DNA of 37,508 bases, taken from Meiothermus sp. CFH 77666 (GTDB taxonomy: Bacteria; Deinococcota; Deinococci; Deinococcales; Thermaceae). Positions within the stretch are counted from its first letter, which is position 1. Each line of letters starts with the position of its first letter. Location of the stretch: contig NZ_JAGDFV010000028.1 in the NCBI RefSeq assembly GCF_017497985.1, forward strand, positions 1 through 37,508, written 5' to 3'. The translations under genes were made by a program, and so were the position numbers. Positions 6,313 through 14,634 of the stretch are shown piece by piece. A model generated the notes under the pieces. It was not told where the DNA came from and made no database searches. It worked only from the letters and a program-made list of their open reading frames with translations.

Positions 6313-9102
6313 TCAACTCCGTTTGAGCGCCTGTTTAAAAACCTGGGGGGCAAACTCAGTCAAGGCCCGCAAAATCCCGTTGATGCCGCGAGCCCGGCCC
6401 GGCGTGATGTAGACCGGCACCCCCAGGCGTTGGGCTTCCAGTCGGACTGGCTCGGAAAGGTCGTGCCCCACGTAGCTACTGATGATCAGAAGGCCGTGGG
6501 CTCGCTGCAAGCGGCTCTGTACCCGGCGCATGAACTCCCGCCCAACGGCATAGCTGTCGGAGTCAAACCAGTCCAGCTTCAGGCCTTGAGCCTCCAGCAG
6601 AGGCACCATGCGGCTTCTGAGCTGGGTGTGGCCCCCCACCACAATCAGGTACTCGTTGTGAAAGCGCGGCAATCCCTCGCGAATCAGGCCCTCCAAGGTT
6701 GCGTCCGCCAAAGTGTCCAGCGAACCCTCGAGCGCTGAGAGCTTCCTGGAGGTCGCTTTGAGTTCGTCGAGGTAGAGCTCCAGGTCGGGGTCTTTGGGAT
6801 TCAGAAAAATCAGGTTGCGGAGTATTTCGCGTGAGAGTTGCAGGTCTTTTTCCGAGTAGTAGGCGACCTCGAGGGCTTTGCGCCACACCTTTGCAGCGCT
6901 CTCGTAGGCCCCGGTGCGTTCGTAGTGCTCGGCCAGGTCGTAGAGCACCTCGAGGGCCTCGGGGTTCCGCTCCCTCTCCGATAGCAACAGACCTTCCGCC
7001 CCCAGGGTTTGCCCGGCTGCGTACAGCGCAGCCAGGTAACGCCCTCGCACGGTCTCGGCCTCAGCGCTTTGAGAAAAGTTACGGGATAATCGGTAGGCCA
7101 GCTCGAGGTGCTCTAAAGGAGGTTCGGTAGTCCGCTCGAGCTGTTGCGCCAGCATGCGAAAAGCCTCCCAGGGCCCCTCCAGTTTCTCTACCAGTCTGAG
7201 TACAGGCTCCACGTCTGCAAAGTGCTGCAGACCCGCCTCACGCACCCCTCCCAAAAACTCCCGGGCCAGTGCGGGCTCCTCAGCAGCGAGGGCCTCCTGG
7301 GCCAGCCTGTACAGCTCAGGGGCCGCATAAGCCCTTTTTGCATGGGCTCGTTTGTGCTCACCCAATACTTCCAGTAGAGGAGCACCCAGCGCACGCTTAG
7401 AAGCAGCCAGAAGGTTGTATGCCGTGCCAGCCACCTCTCCTTTGAGGCCCGGCGCAGCCCGCTCGAGATAGCGCACCGCCTCCTGGTGCCGGCCCTCGCG
7501 GTGGCGGAGCATACCCAGGGCCAGCAGAGCGGTGGCGTCCTCAGCCCGGGCTACGGCATCGGTCAGGTAGGGTTCTACCTCTTTGAGATCATGCAGGGGC
7601 ACATTATGCAACGCCTCTGGTACCCGCACCTTTAAACCCGCCAGGGCCAATCCCAGGGCCCCTTGAGACTCACCCAAAACGTATAACTGCTGAGCATAAC
7701 GGGCTGCCCGACCCCACAAGCCCTGCTGCAACGCTGCCTGCAAACCAAGCCGCAGCAAAGAGCGCGAGAGGAGGCCGGGCGATAAGTCCTCGACAAACTC
7801 CACCAGCCGGCTCACTTCGCTCCACTCGCCATCTCGAGTGAGCCTAAGAATGCGTTCCTCGAGGCGCTCGAGAGCGTTTTGCAGGTACACGCGGGCCTCG
7901 GGCTGTTCACACTCGCTTAGCTGTCGGAGCGCTTCCGATAGCCGTCCCAGCCCCAGATAGGTTTTTCCGAGCGCTAGTCGGTAGCGTTGCCCCCGGCTGG
8001 CCAGTGCCTCCAGCCGGGACAGAGCCCGCTTGAAATCGCCCTGCTCGACCCAGCACAACACCCGTAGGTCTTCGGCCTCTGGAAGGGCAGCCAGCGCCAA
8101 CGCCTCGTCGGCCTCGGCATAGCGCGACAATGCCCACAAAGCCCGTCCGCGCAGGTAGGCTAGGGCCCCCTGCACCCCCTGAGGCAGCCGGGCGAGCACC
8201 TCGGCATAAGCCTCGGCCTCGAGCAGCGCCTTGATCTCCGCCTCCGAAGGTATCTTTGAGCTACGCTCGAGGGCTACCGGGCTCGGATTGGGGGCAGAAA
8301 CCTGCGGGGGATCAGGCCAGGCCTCTTGTAAAACCTCCGGCATCACGGCACTGACCAGTGAATAATCGCCCTCGCCTACAAGTTCAACCTGGGCAAAGCC
8401 CAGCCTCTGCAGGATACGCTGCACGGCGCCGTGGTTTTTCCCCAAATAAGGGCCATGTCCATAAAGCAGCAGCCCCCCCGGCTTGAGCAGGCCCTCCAGG
8501 CCGCGTAGCCGTCGGGGCAGGTCAAAGTGCTCCAGAAAAGCAGCCTCCTCCAGGCTCGAGGGTAGGTCGCCCAGGTATCCTTCGGGCAGGCTGGATAGCA
8601 ACAGCACAGCATCCATTGGGGGCAGGTCTAGCTGGGCAGGAAACCACCCCTCGTGCCACTCTACGGCCTCACCGGTACGAGCCCGACCCAAGATAACTGC
8701 CTCCGACACCCCTTCCAGGGCATGCCAGTTCAGTTCCGGGCGGGCTTCCTGCAACAGATGCACCAGGGCCCCGGTAAACGCCCCAACCTCCAGCACCCGG
8801 CCCTCCGAAGGGAGCAGGGAGGGAATGGTTCGCACGTAAAACTCTGTAAAAGGCAGATGCATGGCATACACCAGACCCTCGAGCCGCTCCTTAGGGTGGC
8901 TCAGCACCGTAGCATAAAAACTTCGCACCGCCTCCAGGTCGCCCCCGGTGGCTTCCTGGTAGGCTCTCCAGGCATTCAGGATGGGTTTTCGTCGGGAAGG
9001 ACTCCCGATGCGCCTGGCCAGCTCGCTCTCGAAGCGGCCCGGCGAAAGGGGGAAGTCGCGGTGAAACTGGCTGCGGAAGTATTGCTTTACGCGGGTCTCC
9101 AT
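6313..9102 (-). CDS. Methyltransferase-TPR-DUF2325 fusion protein (uncharacterised)
   Basis: 929 residues; an unusual three-part protein. Residues about 60-255 look like a class I SAM-dependent methyltransferase: motif I VLEVGAFTG (103-111), an acidic strand end LNWHALEG, then LLKPGGLLLYGHGP (205-218). Residues about 275-810 are helical repeats of TPR type, rich in Ala/Leu/Glu pairs such as ALGMLRHREGRHQEAVRYLERA and VLYDLAEHYERTGAYESAAKVWRKAL. The last about 100 residues (YLIVVGGHTQLRSRMVPLLE through LIISSYVGHDL to ITPGRARGINGILRAL) resemble DUF2325, a small Rossmann-like domain of unknown function. Start ATG 9102 is chosen for its GAGGTGCAGG leader; a longer frame to 9159 lacks support. There is no signal peptide or membrane span, so it is cytoplasmic. 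The methylated substrate is unknown; the repeats suggest a protein partner. Confidence 0.75.
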   Translation of the reverse strand: METRVKQYFRSQFHRDFPLSPGRFESELARRIGSPSRRKPILNAWRAYQEATGGDLEAVRSFYATVLSHPKERLEGLVYAMHLPFTEFYVRTIPSLLPSEGRVLEVGAFTGALVHLLQEARPELNWHALEGVSEAVILGRARTGEAVEWHEGWFPAQLDLPPMDAVLLLSSLPEGYLGDLPSSLEEAAFLEHFDLPRRLRGLEGLLKPGGLLLYGHGPYLGKNHGAVQRILQRLGFAQVELVGEGDYSLVSAVMPEVLQEAWPDPPQVSAPNPSPVALERSSKIPSEAEIKALLEAEAYAEVLARLPQGVQGALAYLRGRALWALSRYAEADEALALAALPEAEDLRVLCWVEQGDFKRALSRLEALASRGQRYRLALGKTYLGLGRLSEALRQLSECEQPEARVYLQNALERLEERILRLTRDGEWSEVSRLVEFVEDLSPGLLSRSLLRLGLQAALQQGLWGRAARYAQQLYVLGESQGALGLALAGLKVRVPEALHNVPLHDLKEVEPYLTDAVARAEDATALLALGMLRHREGRHQEAVRYLERAAPGLKGEVAGTAYNLLAASKRALGAPLLEVLGEHKRAHAKRAYAAPELYRLAQEALAAEEPALAREFLGGVREAGLQHFADVEPVLRLVEKLEGPWEAFRMLAQQLERTTEPPLEHLELAYRLSRNFSQSAEAETVRGRYLAALYAAGQTLGAEGLLLSERERNPEALEVLYDLAEHYERTGAYESAAKVWRKALEVAYYSEKDLQLSREILRNLIFLNPKDPDLELYLDELKATSRKLSALEGSLDTLADATLEGLIREGLPRFHNEYLIVVGGHTQLRSRMVPLLEAQGLKLDWFDSDSYAVGREFMRRVQSRLQRAHGLLIISSYVGHDLSEPVRLEAQRLGVPVYITPGRARGINGILRALTEFAPQVFKQALKRS

Positions 9103-9120
9103 CCTGCACCTCGCAAACCG

Positions 9121-9148
9121 GGGATACGGTTGGAGGGTATTTTGGCAA
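9121..9148 (-). promoter_or_regulatory. Candidate promoter of the methyltransferase-TPR gene
   Basis: On the minus strand TTGCCA (9148-9143), 16-bp spacer, TATCCC (9126-9121), ending about 18 nt before the start codon. The match is moderate. Confidence 0.35.
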
Positions 9149-9208
9149 GCCGGAGTCAAGCTGTAAATAGCCTGGGCTTCTCATACCCAATCCATCCGAA
9201 CCCCTTGC

Positions 9209-9239
9209 CTTCTCCCCTCGGCGGGAGAGGGTGGCGACA
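9209..9239. repeat. REP-like palindromic unit
   Basis: A hairpin-forming unit (TCTCCC ... GGGAGA) followed by GGGTGGCGACA. The 19-mer GCGGGAGAGGGTGGCGACA (9221-9239) recurs exactly on the other strand at 24365-24383 with the same flanking palindrome. It sits in the 278-nt gap between the methyltransferase-TPR gene and pxpBC, which holds no gene that I can support. Confidence 0.65.
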
Positions 9240-9380
9240 CTCCGCAAACACCATTTGCGAACGGCTAAGAGCACACCACTGACATTACCGGGGTGTAGCC
9301 GGATGAGGGGTCTCAGGAAGGCCTCTCAAAATCCAGGTGAAGTTGGTATCAATGGGCAAGGAATCCCAGAAGCCCACCCC

Positions 9381-10874
9381 CTATTTTGCCCGCGCAAACC
9401 ACACCTTCTGCCCTGGGCGCAGTTGGGCCAGCCAGGGCAGGTCGGCAGGGTGCACCCGCGCTGGTTTGGCGTAGCCGCCAATCCGGCCCCGGTCATTGAG
9501 CAGCACAATGGGCTGCCCCTGGGTGGTAATCTGCACCGCACCGAGCGGCGTGGCCTCGCTAATCAGCTCGCCGCCAGGCACCTCCGGCCCCGCCAGGCGA
9601 AGGCCCATCCGGTCGCCCGATACCAGCTCGTAAGGGGCCGCACACAGGGCTTGCAGGGCCTCTGGGGTGTACTGCGGCCCCGGCAGCAGGCGAACCCGCC
9701 TAGGCATAAGGGCGGGCTGGCTCAGCGCAAACCCCGCTCGAGCCCCCCTGGGTACCGCCACGCCCAGCACATCCCCCGGCTGCAAGGCCCGCCCCACCCG
9801 TCCCTTGAGGTCGGTACTGGCACTGCCCCAGAAACGCTCGCTCTCGATACCACCGGCCAGCGCCAGGTAGCCGCGGGCCCCTTCCCCGGTGGGCCGGAAG
9901 CAGAGCCAATCCCCCTTTCGCAAGGCAAAGCTCTGGGCCCCCATCACCGGCTCGTCGTTGATCAGCGGCAGCATCCCGTAGCCCGCAAAGGCCACCACCA
10001 CCGGCGAGAGTACGCTCAGCACCGGGCCGCGCAGGGTGAACTCGAGCAATGGCGCCTGTGCCGGGTTCCCCACCAGCCGGTTGGCAAGCCCCGCCGAACG
10101 TGCATCCAGGGCCCCCGAGGCCGCCAACCCAAAGCGCCCCGCCATCTGCCGCCCGCCATCCATCACCAGGTCAAGCAGGCCCGGCTCCTCCACCCGCAAA
10201 ACCGGGTGCAGCGGTTCGCCGGGCAGCAGGGGCCGCACGGGGGGTACTTCGGGGGTCGAGCCCTGGGCAGGCACGAACCGCACCTGGTCGCCCGCTTCCA
10301 GCAGAAACACACGTTCCCGCTGGGGGTTGTAAACCTGAGTCAGCGCAGTGCCAATCAGATGCCAGCCCCCTGGCGAGGGTAGCGGATAAATCCCGGTCTG
10401 GTTGCCGGCAATGGCCACCGCATGGGCCGGCACCAGGGCCCGTGGGCTGCGGCGACGGGGCAAGCAAAGCGGCTCTGCTAGCGGCCCCAGAAAGGGGAAC
10501 CCCGGCGTGAAGCCGGTGGCAAACACCCGGTAAACCGGGGTGCTGTGCAGGCGCACCACCTCTTCTACCGAGAGGCCGGTCTCCTGCGCTACCCAGGGCA
10601 GGTCGGGCCCATCGTAGCGCACGGGAATCTCGACCTGTCTGCCAGGCTGGGGGCCTGGCGACTCTTTCAGGTGTTGCTGCACCCAGCGCTCTACCTGTGC
10701 CCTGGAGACCCGCTCGGCATCGTACTCGAGGTACAGGTTCACGTAGCCGGGCACCAGGTCGGTCACCCCTGGCAGCAGGTCGGCCAGCAAGGCCTGGACC
10801 AGGCCCCGCAGTCTGGCGTTTGCCTCGAGGTCGAGCTGTTCGGAGAAGGGTAGATAAAAACCGGTCAGGGTCAT
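9381..10874 (-). CDS. Fused 5-oxoprolinase subunits PxpB-PxpC
   Basis: 497 residues. The N-terminal half (about 1-205) is the PxpB/KipI/allophanate-hydrolase-subunit-1 type domain, with GFTPGFPFLGPLAEPL and PAHAVAIAGNQTGIYPLPSPGGWHLIG. The C-terminal half (about 225-497) is the PxpC/KipA domain, with ALDARSAGLANRLVGN, LEFTLRGP and the late SEATPLGAVQITTQGQPIVLLNDR. With PxpA these form the ATP-dependent prokaryotic 5-oxoprolinase that opens pyroglutamate to glutamate. In E. coli and Bacillus the subunits are separate genes; fused forms are known. The urea-amidolyase relatives need biotin carboxylase domains, which are absent here. It is the last gene of the IclR-TRAP-pxp unit, 45 nt after pxpA. 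Confidence 0.9.
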   Translation of the reverse strand: MTLTGFYLPFSEQLDLEANARLRGLVQALLADLLPGVTDLVPGYVNLYLEYDAERVSRAQVERWVQQHLKESPGPQPGRQVEIPVRYDGPDLPWVAQETGLSVEEVVRLHSTPVYRVFATGFTPGFPFLGPLAEPLCLPRRRSPRALVPAHAVAIAGNQTGIYPLPSPGGWHLIGTALTQVYNPQRERVFLLEAGDQVRFVPAQGSTPEVPPVRPLLPGEPLHPVLRVEEPGLLDLVMDGGRQMAGRFGLAASGALDARSAGLANRLVGNPAQAPLLEFTLRGPVLSVLSPVVVAFAGYGMLPLINDEPVMGAQSFALRKGDWLCFRPTGEGARGYLALAGGIESERFWGSASTDLKGRVGRALQPGDVLGVAVPRGARAGFALSQPALMPRRVRLLPGPQYTPEALQALCAAPYELVSGDRMGLRLAGPEVPGGELISEATPLGAVQITTQGQPIVLLNDRGRIGGYAKPARVHPADLPWLAQLRPGQKVWFARAK

Positions 10875-10919
10875 GAGAGGCGCCGCAGGCAGGTTGTGGA
10901 TAGCCGGGTGAATAACGGT

Positions 10920-11672
10920 TCAGTAGGTCTGGATGGTGATGCCCTCGGCCCGCAGGGCCTCCCGAATAGCCCTGGCGATCTCCACCGCGCTGGGGTTATC
11001 CCCGTGGATGCACAGGGTCTGGGTGCGTACCGGCACCACCCCCCCGTCCACCGCTTCCACCTCGCCCCGCACCACCATCTGCACCGCCCGCCGTGCCGCC
11101 TCGGCTGGGCTATGAATCCAGGCCCCCGCCGTGCCTCGGGGTGCCAGCCGCCCATCGCGGCTGTACCCCCGCTCGGGAAAAGCCTCTGCAATGGTGCGGA
11201 GCCCGAGCTTCTGAGCCTCGGCCTCGAGCGGCGTATGGGGCAACACCACCAGGGGTAGCTGGGGGTCATAATCTTTCACGGCCTGGGCGATGGCCCGAGC
11301 GGTCTCGGGGTCTTTGGTAGCCCGGTTGTAGAGGGCCCCGTGGGCCTTGATGTGGTGCAGGGCTATCCAGGCCACCTTCAAGAAAGCACTCAGGGCCCCC
11401 ACCTGGTAGAGCACATCGGCGTATACCTCGTCAGGGGTGGCGGCCAGCTCCCGCCGCCCAAAGCCCACCAGGTCGGGAAAACCAGGGTGCGCCCCCACGG
11501 CCACCCCGGTCTGCTGGGCAAGCTTCAGGGTGTGCCGGATGGTCATGGGGTCGCCCGCATGAAACCCACAGGCCACGTTCACCGAGCTAATCAGGGGGAA
11601 CAGTTCTTCGTCCCGCCCCAGCTTCCAGTGGCCAAACGATTCGCCTGCATCGGCGTTCAGATCTATCTGCAT
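10920..11672 (-). CDS. pxpA: 5-oxoprolinase subunit PxpA (LamB/YcsF family)
   Basis: 250 residues, the normal length for this family. Motifs: LNADAGESFG at the N terminus, NVACGFHAGDP (about 32-42), GAHPGFPD, IKAHGALYN and CIHGDNPSAVEIARAIR near the C terminus. These Asp/His/Gly clusters line the active site of the (beta/alpha) barrel. PxpA works with PxpB and PxpC to cleave 5-oxoproline using ATP. The start ATG has a Shine-Dalgarno-like AAGTGAGG. The 94-nt gap to dctM upstream holds a 7-nt tandem array. Confidence 0.93.
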   Translation of the reverse strand: MQIDLNADAGESFGHWKLGRDEELFPLISSVNVACGFHAGDPMTIRHTLKLAQQTGVAVGAHPGFPDLVGFGRRELAATPDEVYADVLYQVGALSAFLKVAWIALHHIKAHGALYNRATKDPETARAIAQAVKDYDPQLPLVVLPHTPLEAEAQKLGLRTIAEAFPERGYSRDGRLAPRGTAGAWIHSPAEAARRAVQMVVRGEVEAVDGGVVPVRTQTLCIHGDNPSAVEIARAIREALRAEGITIQTY

Positions 11673-11690
11673 GGAACCTCACTTGTAAAT

Positions 11691-11725
11691 AGTCAATGGT
11701 CAATAGTCTATGGTCTATAGCCTAT
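11691..11725. repeat. 7-nt tandem array between dctM and pxpA
   Basis: Five consecutive 7-nt units on the + strand: AGTCAAT, GGTCAAT, AGTCTAT, GGTCTAT, AGCCTAT, consensus RGYCWAT, then GG. The array begins 19 nt upstream of the pxpA start codon and so lies in its mRNA leader. Purine alternation (A, G, A, G, A) at the first position suggests a 14-nt higher-order unit. Confidence 0.85.
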
Positions 11726-11766
11726 GGACGACTGGCTACTTGTCCCACACCGGCCTTCAGCTATCC

Positions 11767-13071
11767 TCAGCCGCCCGTCATGGTCCGGGGCAACCAGGTC
11801 ACAATCTCCGGAAACACCGTGATAAGGGCTGCCGCCAGCAGCAGCATGAACAAAAAGGGCAGGGCCGAGCGGGCAATGGTAAAGATGTCTCGCCCCGAAA
11901 GGCCTTGCAGTACAAACAGGTTGAAGCCCACCGGCGGGGTAATCTGAGCCAGCTCCACTGCAATCACCAGAAAAATGCCGAACCACAGCAGGTCTATGCC
12001 CACAGCCTTGGCCAGGGGCAAAATCACCGAGGTGGTAAGCACGATGATAGAGATGCCGTCCAGAAAGGCCCCCAGCACCAGAAACAGGGCCATTAGCACC
12101 GCCAGGAGGGCATACTTGGAAAGCCCCAGTTCGCCCACCCAGGCGGCCAGGGCCGCCGGGATGCCGGTAAAGCCCATGGCAATGGAGAGCACCGCCGCCC
12201 CGGCCAGAATGAAGCCGATCATGCTGCTGGTGCGCACCGCCCCCATCAGGCTCTCGAGCAAGCCCTGCCAGCTCAGGCTACGGCTCCAAAAGGCAATGAT
12301 CAGGGCTCCCAGAACCCCCAGGCTGGCCGCCTCGGTAGGGGTGGCCACGCCCGCGTAAATGGAGCCAATGACTGCTATCATCAAAAGCAGCACCGGCAGG
12401 ATCTTCAAGAGCCCGCGCAGGCGCTGCCCCAGCGGCATGGGCGGGTCGGGTGGGGGCATCTTTGGTGCGTTGAGAAGCCCCGCCAGCATTACCCAACCCA
12501 TGAACAAGAGCATTACCAAAAGCCCTGGCAGCAACCCCGCTATGAAGAGCCGGGCCACCGAGACCTCGGCGGCCACCCCGTAGACAATCATCATCACCGA
12601 GGGCGGAATCAGCAGGCCCAGCGTACCCGAGCCAGCCAGCGAGCCCAGCACCATTCGCTCGGGGTAGCCCCGTCGCAAGAGCTCGGGCAGAGCAATTTTG
12701 CCCACGGTGGCAGTGGTGGCCGCCGAAGAGCCGATAACCGCAGCAAAGATGCCCGAGGCCAGCACGTTGATGTGGAGCAGGCGGCCCGGAATGCTGCGCA
12801 GCCAGGGAGAAAGCCCCTCGAAGAGGTCGGCAGCCAGGCGCGTGCGGTAGAGAATCTCGCCCATCCAGATAAACATGGGCAAGGCCGCCAGCGACCAGCT
12901 CGAGACCGATGTCCACAGGCTGCTGGCCACACTGGCCCCTGGCGGGGTGTTGGTGAAGAACTGCAAACCCACCCAGCCCACCCCCAGCAAAGCCAGGGCA
13001 ATCCAGACCCCGCTGCCCAGGAACAAGAGGAGCAGCAGCACCAGCAAAAGCGCCACCTGGGTCAGTTCCAC
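11767..13071 (-). CDS. dctM: TRAP transporter large permease (DctM type)
   Basis: 434 residues with about 12 hydrophobic helices; the substrate- and sodium-translocating subunit of a tripartite ATP-independent periplasmic transporter. Recognisable family stretches are FAAVIGSSAATTATVGKIALPEL, LAGSGTLGLLIPPSVMMIVYG and the late ELAQITPPVGFNLFVLQG. The start is GTG at 13071, only 3 nt after the dctQ stop, so the permeases are coupled. It sits upstream of pxpA and pxpBC on the same strand, which suggests 5-oxoproline or a related acid as the substrate. Confidence 0.93.
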   Translation of the reverse strand: MELTQVALLLVLLLLLFLGSGVWIALALLGVGWVGLQFFTNTPPGASVASSLWTSVSSWSLAALPMFIWMGEILYRTRLAADLFEGLSPWLRSIPGRLLHINVLASGIFAAVIGSSAATTATVGKIALPELLRRGYPERMVLGSLAGSGTLGLLIPPSVMMIVYGVAAEVSVARLFIAGLLPGLLVMLLFMGWVMLAGLLNAPKMPPPDPPMPLGQRLRGLLKILPVLLLMIAVIGSIYAGVATPTEAASLGVLGALIIAFWSRSLSWQGLLESLMGAVRTSSMIGFILAGAAVLSIAMGFTGIPAALAAWVGELGLSKYALLAVLMALFLVLGAFLDGISIIVLTTSVILPLAKAVGIDLLWFGIFLVIAVELAQITPPVGFNLFVLQGLSGRDIFTIARSALPFLFMLLLAAALITVFPEIVTWLPRTMTGG

Positions 13072-13074
13072 AAG

Positions 13075-13581
13075 TTACTCCTGTCCCCCGCCCTCGGCGA
13101 GGTAGCCTGGGAGTTCACCCCGGAACAAAGCCCCCAGGGTATCGGCCAGGGCAATGGTAAAGATGGTCAGCCCCACCGCCAGAAGGCTCTGGGGTATCCA
13201 GATGGGCAGCGGCAACAACCCTGGGGCCAGGTCGCCATAGCGGTAAGAGTCCAGCACCAGCCGCCAGAGTTGAACAGCAGCGTAGCCCGAGGCCAGCAGG
13301 GAAAACCCGCCTACTAGAAGCTCGAGGCCCCGTCGCACCCTCCCCTGAAGCCGCCGGATCAGCACCCCCACCCGGATGTGGGCGCCTGCCCGCAGGGTAG
13401 GGGCCAGGGCAAAGAACACCGCCCCGGCCATGGCAAACCCCGAAAGCTCGTTGGCCGAGGGAATGGCCAGCCCCAACTGCCGCCCCAGGATCTGGGCTAG
13501 AATAATCACAAAGATGAACACTACCAGAAGCCCTGCTACCAGGCTCGAGAAGTGGTACAGGCTATCCAGGAATCTTCGCAT
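13075..13581 (-). CDS. dctQ: TRAP transporter small permease (DctQ type)
   Basis: 168 residues, four predicted membrane helices (about 12-32, 48-66, 88-108, 130-150). The family pattern NELSGFAMAGAVFFALAPTLRAGAHIRV (split across helix 2 and the following loop) is clear. It forms a complex with the large permease encoded 3 nt downstream. An ATG start at 13581 fits the short cytoplasmic N terminus. The gap to dctP upstream is 78 nt and carries GCCACAT repeats. Confidence 0.9.
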   Translation of the reverse strand: MRRFLDSLYHFSSLVAGLLVVFIFVIILAQILGRQLGLAIPSANELSGFAMAGAVFFALAPTLRAGAHIRVGVLIRRLQGRVRRGLELLVGGFSLLASGYAAVQLWRLVLDSYRYGDLAPGLLPLPIWIPQSLLAVGLTIFTIALADTLGALFRGELPGYLAEGGGQE

Positions 13582-13635
13582 AAGACCTTCCCAAGGCCAG
13601 CGTCAGGTAGTCGGTAGCCCTCGATACCTCTACAA

Positions 13636-13656
13636 GCCACATGCCACATGCCACAT
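13636..13656. repeat. 7-nt tandem array between dctP and dctQ
   Basis: Three perfect GCCACAT units on the + strand, with looser 7-nt periodicity extending to about 13605 (GGTAGTC, GGTAGCC). The array begins 3 nt past the dctP stop, in the gap before dctQ. Confidence 0.75.
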
Positions 13657-13659
13657 ACT

Positions 13660-14622
13660 TCATCTGCCCAGGTAAGCACGGTAGATGTTGACCCCGGTAG
13701 CCCCCGCCCGCCGGAGCCACTCATCGGTCATGGTCTGTCCGACCTTTTTCAGATCGGCCACCAGTTGCGGGCTGGGCTGCAACACCTGCATACCCCGCTG
13801 GGTCAGGATGGCGGTCTTGCTGGAAGCCTCCTGCTGGCTGGCCTGCCAGCCGCGTTGCTCGGCCCGGCGGGCCGCCGCCAGCACCGCCTCACGGTCGGCA
13901 GGGCTCAGGCTGTCCAGAGCCCGGCGGCTCACAAAGACCATGTTTTTGGGAATCCAGGCCTTGAGGTCGTAGAAGTAGCGGGTGAAGTCCCAGGCCTGGC
14001 TGTCCACACCTGTAGAGGGGGAGGTCATCATGGCCGCTACAATGCCGGTAGCGAAGGCCTGGGGAATGTCGGCGGCTTCAACCTGGGTGGGCACCATACC
14101 GGTCAGTTCAGCGATACGCGCTGTGGCGGGGTTGAAGGCCCGGAAGCGCACCCCCCGCAGGTCAGCGATGCTATTGACCGGCTGTTTGGTGTAAAGCCCC
14201 TGCCCCGGCCAGGGCACCGAGAACAACAGGGTCATGCCCCGGCGGCTGAGCCAGTTCTCAATCTCGGCGCGGGAGGCCCGGTAAAGCCGCTGGGCATCGT
14301 CGTAGCTGCTCACCAGGAAGGGAATCGAGTCCAGGGCAAAGACCGGGTTCTCGTTGGCCAGGAGCGAGATCAGCACCTCGCCCATCTGAATCTGGCCATT
14401 GCGCACCCCAGGCAAAATCTGCGGGTGCGGCAGAAGCGAGCCTCCGCTGTTTACCCGGATCACCACCCGGCCCTGGGTAGCGGTTTCCACTTCGCGGGCG
14501 AACTCGCGGATGTTGATGGTGTGGAAGTTGCCATCCGGGTAGGGGGTGGCCATAATCCACTGGGTCTGGGCCAGGGCAGCACCCAGGGTCAAGCTTGCCA
14601 AGAGTCCAACGAGTTTGTGCAT
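13660..14622 (-). CDS. dctP: TRAP transporter solute-binding protein (DctP type)
   Basis: 320 residues with a signal peptide (about residues 1-18, cleavage after ALA). It captures the substrate in the periplasm-like space and hands it to DctQM. Family features: GRVVIRVNSGGSLLPHPQIL, NGQIQMGEVLIS, then IADLRGVRFRAFNP (about 150), whose Arg normally binds the carboxylate of the ligand. This indicates a carboxylic acid substrate and agrees with the 5-oxoproline enzymes downstream. It lies 12 nt after the IclR gene, so the regulator and the transporter share a transcript. Confidence 0.92.
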   Translation of the reverse strand: MHKLVGLLASLTLGAALAQTQWIMATPYPDGNFHTINIREFAREVETATQGRVVIRVNSGGSLLPHPQILPGVRNGQIQMGEVLISLLANENPVFALDSIPFLVSSYDDAQRLYRASRAEIENWLSRRGMTLLFSVPWPGQGLYTKQPVNSIADLRGVRFRAFNPATARIAELTGMVPTQVEAADIPQAFATGIVAAMMTSPSTGVDSQAWDFTRYFYDLKAWIPKNMVFVSRRALDSLSPADREAVLAAARRAEQRGWQASQQEASSKTAILTQRGMQVLQPSPQLVADLKKVGQTMTDEWLRRAGATGVNIYRAYLGR

Positions 14623-14634
14623 ACCTATCCTCCT

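Noticed and set aside
11691-11725. CRISPR-like repeat
   Set aside because: Units are 7 nt with no spacers; this is a tandem array, not a CRISPR.
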